From NCBI GenBank assembly GCA_051867655.1, contig JBJDYV010000050.1, positions 1 through 43,418 on the forward strand: a stretch of 43,418 nt of DNA, given 5' to 3'. The position numbers and the translations under genes are program-made. This document shows positions 15,607-23,410 of this stretch, piece after piece. The stretch's first letter is position 1; each line of letters begins with the position of its first letter. A model generated the notes under the pieces. That model did not search any database. It had not been told where the DNA came from and saw only the letters and a program-made list of their open reading frames with translations. This DNA comes from JAJPXI01 sp051867655 (GTDB lineage: Bacteria; Bacillota; Clostridia; Oscillospirales; Oscillospiraceae).

Positions 15607-16626
15607 TTATTTTACAAGCTCTTTCCCCATCAGCTCAGTCAGCGCGCTGACCTTGCCCATGAGCTGGTCGAAATTCTCGGGGGTCAGGGACTGCTGGCCG
15701 TCGCACTTGGCGCAGGCGGGGTTGTTGTGGACCTCGATGATCAGGCCGTCGGCGCCTGCGGCCACGGCCGCCATGGCCAGGGGCTCCACCAGCCAGTAGT
15801 AGCCGCCGGAGTGGGAGGGATCGATGATGATGGGCAGGTGGCTCATGCGCTTGATGGCGGGGATGGCGGACACGTCCAGGGTGTTGCGGGTGTAGGTCTC
15901 AAAGGTGCGGATGCCGCGTTCGCAGAGGATGACGTTCTCGTTGCCCTCGCTCATGATGTACTCGGCGGACATGATCCACTCCTCGTAGGTGCTGGACAGG
16001 CCGCGCTTGAGCAGAACAGGCTTGGACATCTTGCCCACTTCCTTCAGCAGGTCGAAGTTCTGCATGTTGCGGGCGCCGATCTGCACCACGTCCACCTTTT
16101 CCTCAAAAACCTCGCAGTACTTGGGGGTCATGATCTCGGTGACGATGGGCAGGCCGGTGGCCGCCTTGGCCTCCAGCAGCAGGTCCAGGCCGTCCAGACC
16201 CATGCCCTGGAAGGAGTAGGGGGAGGTGCGGGGCTTGAACGCGCCGCCCCGGAGCATGGCCGCGCCGGACTTCTGCACGTCCCGGGCCACCTCGATGATC
16301 TGCTCCTCGCTCTCCACGGAGCAGGGGCCGGCGATGACCGAGAATTTGCCGCCGCCGATGGACGCGCCGCCCACATTGACCACCGTGTCCTCGGGGTGGA
16401 ACTTGCGGTTGGCCTTCTTGTAGGGCTCCTGTACGCGCATGACGCGCTCCACATGCTCGTTGATGGAGATCTTGTCCATATCCACGGCGGTGGTATCGCC
16501 CACCAGACCGAGGATGGTGCAGCCCACGCCGTGGGTGATGCCCACGGTCAGGCCCTGGAGCTGGAACTGCGCGACCAGCTTGTCGATCTCACGCTGTTCC
16601 GTGCCGGGTTTCATAACGACTACCAT
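15607..16626 (-). CDS. aroF: 3-deoxy-7-phosphoheptulonate (DAHP) synthase, type I-beta with N-terminal regulatory domain
   Basis: 339 residues. Residues 1-70 form the ferredoxin-like domain (VVVMKPGTEQREIDKLVAQF) known from Thermotoga DAHP synthase as the Tyr/Phe feedback sensor. The catalytic barrel follows: VIAGPCSVES, GGAFKPRTSPYSFQG, QIGARNMQNFDLL, LKRGLS, CERGIRTFE and IDPSHSGG. Condenses PEP and erythrose 4-phosphate, the committed aromatic step. The ATG at 16626 is chosen because AGGAAG lies upstream; an in-frame ATG at 16647 sits just past the terminator T-run. First structural gene of the operon, directly after the attenuator. Confidence 0.97.
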   Translation of the reverse strand: MVVVMKPGTEQREIDKLVAQFQLQGLTVGITHGVGCTILGLVGDTTAVDMDKISINEHVERVMRVQEPYKKANRKFHPEDTVVNVGGASIGGGKFSVIAGPCSVESEEQIIEVARDVQKSGAAMLRGGAFKPRTSPYSFQGMGLDGLDLLLEAKAATGLPIVTEIMTPKYCEVFEEKVDVVQIGARNMQNFDLLKEVGKMSKPVLLKRGLSSTYEEWIMSAEYIMSEGNENVILCERGIRTFETYTRNTLDVSAIPAIKRMSHLPIIIDPSHSGGYYWLVEPLAMAAVAAGADGLIIEVHNNPACAKCDGQQSLTPENFDQLMGKVSALTELMGKELVK

Positions 16627-16645
16627 AAATGATCTTCCTTTCCAC

Positions 16646-16683
16646 AAAAAGAGGGCTCATTGATGATGAACATCAATGAGCCC
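16646..16683 (-). terminator. Attenuator terminator before aroF
   Basis: Perfect 13-bp stem (16653-16665 with 16671-16683), 5-base loop, then U-rich tract read on the - strand (16650-16646 side). It lies within the leader transcript, 20 bases before the aroF start, so it terminates transcription before the first structural gene unless disrupted. Confidence 0.93.
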
Positions 16684-16736
16684 CAAAATATGACGGGTAT
16701 GTTGCCCCGGACAAAGGCCGGGCGCTGCTCATTCGT
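16684..16736 (-). promoter_or_regulatory. Antiterminator region of the aro leader
   Basis: AATGAGC at 16733-16727, starting 3 bases after the leader-peptide stop codon, is exactly complementary to GCTCATT in the 5' arm of the terminator. A GC-rich hairpin (CCCGG/CCGGG, about 16704-16724) lies between them. A ribosome finishing at the stop codon would cover AATGAGC and allow termination; a ribosome stalled further upstream would leave it free to pair and prevent termination. Confidence 0.75.
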
Positions 16737-16835
16737 TCATCCTTTTCCCTGTACGCCAAAATAGCCGGCGCCCGTAAATCGAGCCCAGCCAAAGGAAAAG
16801 AAAAAGGATGCAGTTGTGAGGGCGGTCTGGCGCAT
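16737..16835 (-). CDS. Aromatic-rich leader peptide of the aro operon (attenuation)
   Basis: 32 codons, too short for ordinary gene calls. ATG at 16835-16833 with GAGAGG ribosome site 7 bases upstream, TGA at 16739-16737. Eight of 32 residues are aromatic: Phe at 11, 12, 13, 15, 20 and 26, Trp at 17, Tyr at 25, clustered as FFFSFGWARF and then GYF. This mirrors enterobacterial pheA/pheS leader peptides. Starvation for charged tRNA-Phe (or Trp/Tyr) would stall the ribosome here and switch the downstream RNA to the antiterminated form. No T-box signature is present. Confidence 0.88.
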   Translation of the reverse strand: MRQTALTTASFFFSFGWARFTGAGYFGVQGKG

Positions 16836-16865
16836 AAAAATACCTCTCACGGAATGATTGAACCC

Positions 16866-16894
16866 ATTATAACCTGCTTTCCCATAAAATGCAA
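16866..16894 (-). promoter_or_regulatory. Promoter of the aro operon
   Basis: TTGCAT at 16894-16889, 17-base spacer, perfect TATAAT at 16871-16866 on the - strand. The leader-peptide start lies about 30 bases downstream. Confidence 0.9.
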
Positions 16895-16979
16895 CCGTCA
16901 TTTTTCACAGTTTAAAGCGGAAAGGCGTTTCGGGAGACTGTAGTGTCAAGCAAACGTGCCGGCGGCACTTTTCGATTTG

Positions 16980-17022
16980 TCAAAGAACCTCCTCAAGGCC
17001 AGGCCTTGGGGAGGTTCTTTGA
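16980..17022 (-). terminator. Strong hairpin after the dehydrogenase gene
   Basis: Perfect 13-bp outer stem (16980-16992 with 17010-17022), continued inward by a TCAAGGCC/GGCCTTGG stem. No clear U-run follows on either strand, but it lies between the dehydrogenase stop and the aro promoter, where a terminator is expected. A second small perfect hairpin (GTGCC/GGCAC) lies at 16957-16969. Confidence 0.6.
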
Positions 17023-17081
17023 TAAATTGCGACTGCCTTTGCAGTCTTCTGGACTCCTTTTTATTGGGCTTTTCCGCGCGC

Positions 17082-18143
17082 TTATTTGCCTAAACTCGGG
17101 TCTACGTTCACCATGACCTTCATCTGTCCGGGTTCCTTCAGTTTGCGAATGGCGTCCGCGATCCCGTCCAGACCCACATGATTTGTGATGAGCTTTTCCG
17201 AGGTCATTTTTCCTTTATAGGCAAGCTCGATCATGTAGTCGTAATTGTGGGTAAAGGGCGAGATCGCCGTTTTGACCACGATCTCTCTTTGCAGGAAGGT
17301 CAGTCCGGGCAGCGGCACATTCCCGTAGAACACGCTGAGAATCATGAGCGTACCCTTCTTGCGGACACAGTTTGCGGCGTCGTCCATGGAACTCTCCGCT
17401 CCGGCGCATTCATACACGAAATCTACGCCGCGGCCGCCGGTCAGCTGGCTGACGACGTCCCGGATATTTTCCTCCTTGATGTTGACGGTCCTGTCAGCGC
17501 CCAGCTCCTTGGCATAAGCCAGCTTACCGACGTCCATGTCGCAGGCGATGATCGTGCGTGCGCCGGCCACCTTGCAGGCCTGCACCGCCATCAGGCCGAT
17601 CGTTCCGACGCCGATGACCAGCGCGGTATCGCCGGCCACGATGCCGCTGGCCATGACCGAGCCGAAGGATACCGCGCCGCATTGCACCAGCGACGCGCTC
17701 TCAAGGGGCATGTCGTCAGGGATGGGATAGTAGTTCACGGCGGGAATGCAGATGTACTCAGCCATTCCGCCGTCACAGACGGAACCGAGCAGGCCGTAGC
17801 CGTTCACGCACAAATTGCCTTCGCCCCTCTTGCAGAACTCACATGTGCCGCAGGAGACGATGGGCTGCACCGCGACGCGGTCTCCGGGCTTCACATTGGT
17901 GACGCCCTCGCCGACCTCGGTGATCACGCCGGCGCACTCGTGCCCCAGGGCAAAGGGACCCATTTCTCCAAAAATATGATGGGGCAGGCCTCCCGGATAA
18001 CGCGGCTTATAGAACAGGTTGGCTTCACTGCCGCAGACGGCGCAATAGGCGACCTTCATTTTCGCAAAGCCGGGACGTACCTGAGGCTCCGGACTTTCTT
18101 CCATCCGAATGACTTCATTGCCGTAAAATACTGCTCGTTTCAT
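17082..18143 (-). CDS. Zinc-dependent MDR-family alcohol/sorbitol/threonine-type dehydrogenase
   Basis: 353 residues. Catalytic zinc ligands Cys37 and His68-Glu69 (ALGHECAGVI); structural zinc Cys98, 101, 104 and 112 (SCGTCEFCKRGEGNLC); Rossmann VIGVGTIGLMAVQACK about residue 165. Family members oxidise secondary alcohols or polyols with NAD(P). ATG at 18143 preferred over 18155 (GGTGG upstream, family start KRAVFYG). It ends the BKACE / CoA-transferase / MFS run, 141 bases after the MFS stop, and could oxidise a beta-hydroxy acid to the beta-keto acid consumed by BKACE. Substrate is inference. Confidence 0.88.
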   Translation of the reverse strand: MKRAVFYGNEVIRMEESPEPQVRPGFAKMKVAYCAVCGSEANLFYKPRYPGGLPHHIFGEMGPFALGHECAGVITEVGEGVTNVKPGDRVAVQPIVSCGTCEFCKRGEGNLCVNGYGLLGSVCDGGMAEYICIPAVNYYPIPDDMPLESASLVQCGAVSFGSVMASGIVAGDTALVIGVGTIGLMAVQACKVAGARTIIACDMDVGKLAYAKELGADRTVNIKEENIRDVVSQLTGGRGVDFVYECAGAESSMDDAANCVRKKGTLMILSVFYGNVPLPGLTFLQREIVVKTAISPFTHNYDYMIELAYKGKMTSEKLITNHVGLDGIADAIRKLKEPGQMKVMVNVDPSLGK

Positions 18144-18284
18144 AAAGTCCACCATATCGACCGCTTCGCTTCCGGCACTGGCAGAGCAGCGCGGAGAAGC
18201 GGCCGCCTTTCCTTCAAATTTGATCGGATAAGGCGCGCAACTGTTCGCTGCCGCCTCTCCCTGTATGCTTCCTCGGAAGCGGGG

Positions 18285-19688
18285 TCACTCCGCACGGCTC
18301 TGCTTGGGGTCGTGGCTGGGATAGAAGATCGCCAGGACCACCATGACCGCGACGGCGATCAAGAGGAGCATGGAGACCTTCGGGAATGCTGCGGCGTAGT
18401 CGGGCACACCGTTCACACTGCCGATGGAGGAGAGCAGGGGAAGGAAGATCGCCACGAAAAGGGGAGCACCCAAATCGCCCATGAGCCTGAGCGTTCCGGA
18501 TACGGAGCCCTGCTCCGCGGCGGAGATTCCATCCATGGCGGAACCGGAGGGCAGCGGTGTGTTGAACGCGCCGCTCAGGCCGACAAAGGCGCCGCCCACG
18601 AACAAGAGCGCGATGGGAGCTTCCTTACCGCACAGGCCAAACACGCAGCAGGCGGTGGCATTGATGATGACGGGAACGAAGGCGCATATCTTCCAGTTCA
18701 GCGTGGACAGCATCCGGCTCACCAGCACGGCTGAGGCCGTCATGATCACGAACACAAAGGACATCCACAAGCCGTTGGTGGTGGAGCTGATGCCCCGGCC
18801 CGCCAGATAGTAGCTGATCGTGTACATCCAGACATTCGTAAAACCGTTCAGAGCGAAGAACATGATCGCGGGGAGGATGAACTTTCTCTGCTTGAACAGG
18901 GAGAGCTTCACCACGGGTGCGTCTGTTTTCCGCTCACGGACGATGAACAGGACCAGAAACACGACGAACACGATGGTGAGGGCCAGGATCGGCATGGAGG
19001 TCCAGCCGATCTGATTTGCTAGGGTCGGGATGGTCAGCAGCGCGCCGACGGAGAAGAACAGGGCCACAGAACCGGGAATATCGAATTTAACTTGGACCTG
19101 AGCGGCCTTGGGGATACCGGGCAGCATAATAAAGACCAGCACTGTTGCCAGGGCCACGAAGCCGGAGCCCAGTCCGAAGACGGCGCGCCAGCCCAAATTC
19201 GCCACGATAAGGCCGGACAGGGTGGGCCCAAAGATGGTGGCGCAGGTGGCGACACCGCCAAGCAGGCTGTACGCTTTGGCGACATCCTTGGCCGGGATGA
19301 ACCGGCCGGCGAAGGACATGAGGCACGGGACGACACTGGCCACGGCAATGCCCTGCAGGAAACGGCCGACCAGAACAATCCAGTAGTTGGGGCCCACCGA
19401 AATCAGCGCGGTGGCGAGAACGAAGTCGACCAACCCGAATATGGTGATTCGCTTCAGCCCAAACAGGTCGCCCAATCGGCCCATGATCGGGGCCAGGATG
19501 GCGGCGCTCATGGAATATGCCGCGCTTGACCAGGATATGAGCGCGGAGCTGATGCCGAATTCTGCGCTGAGGGAAGGATACACGGGGGTGTTCATGGACA
19601 ACACGATAAGGATAGCAAAATAGCTGATCAGCATTATTATGTATTTCGACCACGGCTTTTTAATGGTGTTTTGTGTGCTGTCACTCAC
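18285..19688 (-). CDS. MFS transporter, DHA2-like (14 helices)
   Basis: 467 residues with roughly 14 hydrophobic segments. The MFS signature APIMGRLGDLFGLKR lies between helices 2 and 3, and motif C-like GPTLSGLIVANLGWR between helices 5 and 6. A GTG start at 19688 is chosen because GGAGG lies 8 bases upstream; the longer TTG-started frame runs through that ribosome site. Located between CoA-transferase and dehydrogenase genes, so a carboxylate importer/exporter for the pathway is more likely than a drug pump. Bile-acid operons (baiG) also pair MFS with CoA-transferases, but no other bai gene is present. Confidence 0.88.
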   Translation of the reverse strand: MSDSTQNTIKKPWSKYIIMLISYFAILIVLSMNTPVYPSLSAEFGISSALISWSSAAYSMSAAILAPIMGRLGDLFGLKRITIFGLVDFVLATALISVGPNYWIVLVGRFLQGIAVASVVPCLMSFAGRFIPAKDVAKAYSLLGGVATCATIFGPTLSGLIVANLGWRAVFGLGSGFVALATVLVFIMLPGIPKAAQVQVKFDIPGSVALFFSVGALLTIPTLANQIGWTSMPILALTIVFVVFLVLFIVRERKTDAPVVKLSLFKQRKFILPAIMFFALNGFTNVWMYTISYYLAGRGISSTTNGLWMSFVFVIMTASAVLVSRMLSTLNWKICAFVPVIINATACCVFGLCGKEAPIALLFVGGAFVGLSGAFNTPLPSGSAMDGISAAEQGSVSGTLRLMGDLGAPLFVAIFLPLLSSIGSVNGVPDYAAAFPKVSMLLLIAVAVMVVLAIFYPSHDPKQSRAE

Positions 19689-19724
19689 GGTATGCGCCTC
19701 CTTTTCTTTTTTCAAAAACGTAAA

Positions 19725-20933
19725 TTATTCGTCTTTCCGGATAACGCCCTGCTCATAAAACTGTTGGATAGCATCGGCGGAAAAACCCAATTCCTCCAAA
19801 ATATCGTCATTGTCCATACCGAGAACAGGGGTGCCGCGCCAGATCTGCGAGGGTTCGTTTACAAAATACGGTGTGGGGCGCACGCTCTTCCACGGCTGTC
19901 CCATCAGGGGGTCCTCTACCTCGATGATGGTGCCGCGCGCCCGGTAATGGGAATCCTCCAGCATATCCGCGTAGGACATGATCGGACAGGCCAGCGCACC
20001 GCAAGACAGGGCCTCGTCCAGAAATTCCTGCCGGGTATGGGTGTCGCAGTATTCTTTCATACGGCGCTCCAATTCAGCACCCATCTCCGGCTGCGTGCTG
20101 AAGGGCGGCCAAGGCCGGGGATCTACATCCTCCATTTTCACCATTTTCAGTGTGGCCATGGTTGTTGCGCCGACCTGGCCGGACATCCAGAATACATATT
20201 TGCCGTCCTTGCACTTGTAGACGCCCTCGCCCCAGGCGCGGTCGGTGCGGTTTCCGCTTCGTGTGGCCTCTTTTCCGCAGTTCAGGCCGAAGCCCACCGC
20301 GTCGCCGGAAGCGCGCAGCATGCATTCATACATGGCGACATCGACGCTTTCGCCCTTCCCTGTCTGCTGGGCGCGATGTAATGCGGCCAGCGCGCCCACG
20401 GCACCGGTCAGCGCGGACATATAATCCGCCGTATACAGGCGAGCTACCATGGGCGTCTCTTTGGGCCCGTTGAAATTCATGTAGCCGGAAAACGCCTGCG
20501 CGATGCCATCCAGGCAGGGACGGCGTATGTATCCCTCGTCTCCAAACTGCCCGAAGCCGGTCACGTGTACAATGACCATCTTAGGATTTTGTTTCCAAAT
20601 GAACTCATCCGAGTAGCCGAGCCGAGCCAGACTGCCCGCCTTCGCGTTTTCGATAAAAATATCGTTTTTCTGAATGAGCCGTTTCATGATCTCCCGGCTC
20701 TCTTCCGCCCGGATATCAATCGCCATGCTCAGTTGGTTGCGGTGTTCACAGGAGAACCACTCGGGGACCGTGGTGCGAAGACCGTCCGGAAGCTCCGCCC
20801 GCTCCACAGAGGTGACGGTAGCTCCCATTTCCGCGAACAGGCTGCTGATATACGGGCCGGCAATAAAATTCGCCATCGACAGGACTTTTACGCCCTGGAG
20901 AACACCGACGGCAGGCACTTGCTTGTATTGCAT
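19725..20933 (-). CDS. CoA-transferase family III (CaiB/BaiF)
   Basis: 402 residues, the normal length (CaiB is 405). Typical opening LQGVKVLSMANFIAGPYIS, then LFAEMGATVTSVE, and the covalent-intermediate aspartate Asp170 in LYTADYMSALTG, aligned with Asp169 of formyl-CoA transferase. Moves CoA between an acyl-CoA and a free carboxylic acid in the cytosol. ATG at 20933 follows AGGA at 9 bases; upstream in-frame codons lack a ribosome site. Second gene after BKACE, 55 bases apart. Likely activates the substrate or recycles CoA from the BKACE product. Confidence 0.92.
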   Translation of the reverse strand: MQYKQVPAVGVLQGVKVLSMANFIAGPYISSLFAEMGATVTSVERAELPDGLRTTVPEWFSCEHRNQLSMAIDIRAEESREIMKRLIQKNDIFIENAKAGSLARLGYSDEFIWKQNPKMVIVHVTGFGQFGDEGYIRRPCLDGIAQAFSGYMNFNGPKETPMVARLYTADYMSALTGAVGALAALHRAQQTGKGESVDVAMYECMLRASGDAVGFGLNCGKEATRSGNRTDRAWGEGVYKCKDGKYVFWMSGQVGATTMATLKMVKMEDVDPRPWPPFSTQPEMGAELERRMKEYCDTHTRQEFLDEALSCGALACPIMSYADMLEDSHYRARGTIIEVEDPLMGQPWKSVRPTPYFVNEPSQIWRGTPVLGMDNDDILEELGFSADAIQQFYEQGVIRKDE

Positions 20934-20988
20934 AGATATATTCCTGCTTTCTTTGGGGATATTTCCTGGATAGTATCTGGATATTTCT

Positions 20989-21936
20989 TTAAGGAAGGGC
21001 GTACTGGCGGGGCTCACCCAGACCCATCATCTCGCGGGCCTGAGCGGGCGTGGCCAGCGGGCGCCCCAGATCACGGGCGATGCGCACCGTGCGCTCCACG
21101 AGCTGCGCGTTGCTTTCGGCCAACACGCCCTTGGAGTAGTAGACGTTGTCCTCCAGGCCGGTACGGACATGATGGCCCAGGATCATGGAAGCGGCGGCCA
21201 GAGGGGTCTGAACAGCGCCAATGCCGATGATGCCCATCATGGCATCCGCGGGCAGCAGCTTTTCAGCCATCATCAGTGTTTCCAGGCAGGGGGTGATCCC
21301 GCTGCTGTTGAAGATCATCTGCACCCAATAGGGGGCCTTCAGCATGCCGTACTGGATCATCTTGTTGAGGAACTGGATGTCGCCCAAGTCAAAACACTCT
21401 ACCTCTGGCTTGCAGCCGTACTTATCCAGCATCTCGATGTTGGAACGGCAGTCACCCAAGGTCTGGGCATATACGATGTCAGGCATGAAATCGTACAGGT
21501 TGCGGCAGATATCCAGGCTGGCCACCTCGGGACGGGCGGGAGCGGAGACCTGCCAGAGCTGGTCGGCCGCTTTATCCTTATAGAACATACGGGCGCCGAC
21601 GAAGGTGTTGTTGATGATGATGTCCGGGCATTTTTTGCGAACGCGGGCGTTGATCTCCATGTAATCGTTGGTGTCGAAGCTCATCTCGGAAAGAGCGTCC
21701 CGGCGGCGGGCATGAATGTGGACCATGACCGCGCCTGCGTTGTAGGCGTCGTACACCTGCTGGACCTGTTCGTCAATGCTCTCGGGCAGATTGGGATTGG
21801 CATTTTTGCTGTGCATGCCTCCGGTGATCGCCACAGAAAGTATCGCGGGGGTGAAGCCGTGTAAGCCATACTTGCTCATTTTCTCTGCGCGCTTTACTGT
21901 GTCGCGGATCTCGCCGACATACCATTCCTTTGACAT
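20989..21936 (-). CDS. Beta-keto acid cleavage enzyme (BKACE, DUF849 / Kce-like)
   Basis: 315 residues. Zn-ligand pair His73-Ile-His75 in MVHIHARRRD, SVAITGGMHS near residue 35, and the family C-terminus YYSKGVLAESNAQLVERTVR followed by ARDLGRPLATPAQAREMMGL. BKACEs join a beta-keto acid with acetyl-CoA to give acetoacetate and a new acyl-CoA; 3-keto-5-aminohexanoate (lysine fermentation) and dehydrocarnitine are known substrates. The kamA/kdd lysine-fermentation genes are absent, arguing for another substrate. ATG at 21936 follows GAGGAG. First gene of the run and divergent from tetR. Confidence 0.92.
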   Translation of the reverse strand: MSKEWYVGEIRDTVKRAEKMSKYGLHGFTPAILSVAITGGMHSKNANPNLPESIDEQVQQVYDAYNAGAVMVHIHARRRDALSEMSFDTNDYMEINARVRKKCPDIIINNTFVGARMFYKDKAADQLWQVSAPARPEVASLDICRNLYDFMPDIVYAQTLGDCRSNIEMLDKYGCKPEVECFDLGDIQFLNKMIQYGMLKAPYWVQMIFNSSGITPCLETLMMAEKLLPADAMMGIIGIGAVQTPLAAASMILGHHVRTGLEDNVYYSKGVLAESNAQLVERTVRIARDLGRPLATPAQAREMMGLGEPRQYALP

Positions 21937-21999
21937 GTTCCGATGCTCCTCTCGTTTTTGTATTCCCACCGACAGCCCCCGCCGCGTCAGCATAACAGA

Positions 22000-22069
22000 C
22001 CGCATATGCGGAGCGGCTGAATCAACCAGTGGCTTGTAAAAATTGTACTAAATGCAGGAATGGAATCAA
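22000..22069 (-). promoter_or_regulatory. Promoter and possible operator of the BKACE operon
   Basis: On the - strand TTGATT (22069-22064), 16-base spacer and TACAAT (22047-22042) form a plausible promoter. About 31 bases downstream lies a perfect 12-bp palindrome, CCGCATATGCGG (22000-22011), a candidate binding site for the divergent TetR regulator. Both are predictions. Confidence 0.45.
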
Positions 22070-22483
22070 TAGATTTTGAACAATATGATCAAACTGCGAT
22101 TTCTGTATCGATCCTATCTGGCGATAATCACAATAGAACGGCAGCCCATGAAATAGACATGTCTGCGGAGAGTGTACTCACTGTCTTTTCCGGCCTGTTT
22201 TTTGGGGAAAAGTTGATATTATCAGACTGCTGGCAGACCTTGCGGGCACCAAAAGAATGGATATGTGTAATTCTGACCGGATACATGCGCCCTGCTTTGT
22301 GAAGATCGCCATACAATCGGCATGCCGCAGGGAAAGACGTTCGTTCTGAAATGGACACAATCATGGATTTGTTAACTTGCTTTTCTCCTGTTTTACTCTT
22401 GATTTTTCCTGGTTGTTTACCGGCATATGTGATAAAATCGAAACAGGTGTAGGAGTCCGCATCGTGTAGGTTAGGAGGGAGAA
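22070..22483. other. AT-rich intergenic region between BKACE operon and tetR
   Basis: About 410 bases with visibly lower GC than the flanks. It contains an ATG-led frame at 22060-22302 (80 codons) with no ribosome site or recognisable protein features, which I do not accept as a gene. The tetR ribosome site (AGGAGGG) is at its end. Otherwise I see no convincing structured element. Confidence 0.5.
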
Positions 22484-23077
22484 ATGTATTTCTATTACGA
22501 AAAAAGGCCGTATTTTGACGATAATACTCGGGTACAGGATACGAAGCTGCGGATCTATAACAGTGCGATCGCACTGTTGAAGAGCAACACGTTCGACCAG
22601 ATCGCGATCACCGACATCTGCGCGATGGCCCAAGTATCGAGAGCGGCATTTTATAAGCATTTCAGCGGCAAGCTGGAAGTGATCAAGGAGATCATGGAAC
22701 TGATTGTAAACACTTACAGTGAACAGCTCATCGCTATGAACCGGAAGAAGCCGGTCACTCTGCTGGATGTCTATCGGAGACTGTGCCATGTCTTTTGGCT
22801 CAACCGGGTTTTTTTCCTTATCCTGAGCCGGGACAATTTTAAAATACTGGATGATTACTGCGTCCATCTCCTGCGGAACCTGTACCGCTATTTTGGCAGG
22901 ATAGAGCTGGACAATTCCTCGTTTGATCAATTTATCCTGCTCTATTATGGCGGGGCGGTCAGTTCCGTCCTGATCCACTGGTTCAAAGGGGACCGGTCGT
23001 TTTCCATTGAGGAGATGGCAGTGTTTTTGCTTCAGCTTTCTCCATGCAGAAATCCGCTCCCGGACAAGCTGGTGTGA
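22484..23077 (+). CDS. TetR/AcrR family transcriptional regulator
   Basis: 197 residues. The N-terminal helix-turn-helix (about residues 35-62; FDQIAITDICAMAQVSRAAF then YKHFSGK) matches the TetR family; the ligand-binding C-terminal domain is divergent, as usual. An AGGAGGG ribosome site lies upstream. Divergent from the BKACE operon across an AT-rich gap, so it probably represses that operon and responds to its substrate or an acyl-CoA. Its own GC is lower than that of neighbours, hinting at horizontal arrival. Confidence 0.88.
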   Translation: MYFYYEKRPYFDDNTRVQDTKLRIYNSAIALLKSNTFDQIAITDICAMAQVSRAAFYKHFSGKLEVIKEIMELIVNTYSEQLIAMNRKKPVTLLDVYRRLCHVFWLNRVFFLILSRDNFKILDDYCVHLLRNLYRYFGRIELDNSSFDQFILLYYGGAVSSVLIHWFKGDRSFSIEEMAVFLLQLSPCRNPLPDKLV

Positions 23078-23125
23078 CCCATGGCTCGCGCGCCCTCTCT
23101 GCAGAATGTGATATCCATGACAAAA

Positions 23126-23176
23126 GAACTGCCTGGAAATGCGCTCACCGCATTTCCAGGCAGTTCCTGTATTTTT
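23126..23176 (+). terminator. Terminator of tetR
   Basis: Perfect 18-bp stem (23126-23143 with 23149-23166), 5-base loop, then TGTATTTTTG. Confidence 0.9.
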
Positions 23177-23231
23177 GATCAGTGGGTCAGGGCCTCAGTC
23201 CGGGCGTTCCCGCTGTTGGATTTTCGCTTTT

Positions 23232-23260
23232 TGGAGCGGGTGACGAGGCTCGAACTCGCT
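23232..23260 (-). repeat. 29-bp copy of the 3' end of tRNA-Gly
   Basis: Identical to 23411-23439, the CCA end, acceptor 3' strand and T arm of the tRNA-Gly located 150 bases further on. The 5' part of a tRNA is missing here. Such 3'-end duplications are typical of attachment sites left by integrases; a local decayed duplication is the alternative. Confidence 0.85.
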
Positions 23261-23314
23261 TCCGCACCCCGTCAAAAACATGTTTTGCCGGGGACCCCAC
23301 ACCTCAGGATTGAA

Positions 23315-23339
23315 AAAATCGCGGCTACACCGCGATTTT
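23315..23339. terminator. Terminator-like hairpin between tRNA fragments
   Basis: A 10-bp stem (23315-23324 with 23330-23339), AT-flanked on both sides. Immediately after it, 23341-23361 resembles the T-arm region of the tRNA in inverted orientation. Confidence 0.5.
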
Positions 23340-23366
23340 GGGTGGAGGCAGCGAGTTCAGCTTATG

Positions 23367-23406
23367 GGAAAAATAAAACAGCCCGCCCGAATGGGCGGAC
23401 TGTTTT
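23367..23406 (-). terminator. Terminator of tRNA-Gly
   Basis: Stem AAAACAG-CCCGCCC with its complement (23375-23406), then a T-rich run on the - strand, 5 bases after the tRNA CCA end. Confidence 0.85.
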
Positions 23407-23410
23407 CGTA

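Noticed and set aside
16627..16866. T-box riboswitch before aroF
   Set aside because: No GGGTGG-ACCGCG T-box sequence or specifier-loop architecture; the leader peptide plus terminator explains the region better.
18285..20933. Bile acid 7-dehydroxylation (bai) genes, from the MFS and CoA-transferase pair
   Set aside because: No baiCD, baiE, baiH, baiA or baiB homologue is adjacent, and the neighbour is a BKACE; the pair is common outside bai operons.
22060..22302. 80-codon ATG frame in the BKACE-tetR gap
   Set aside because: No ribosome site, no recognisable motif, and it overlaps the proposed BKACE promoter.
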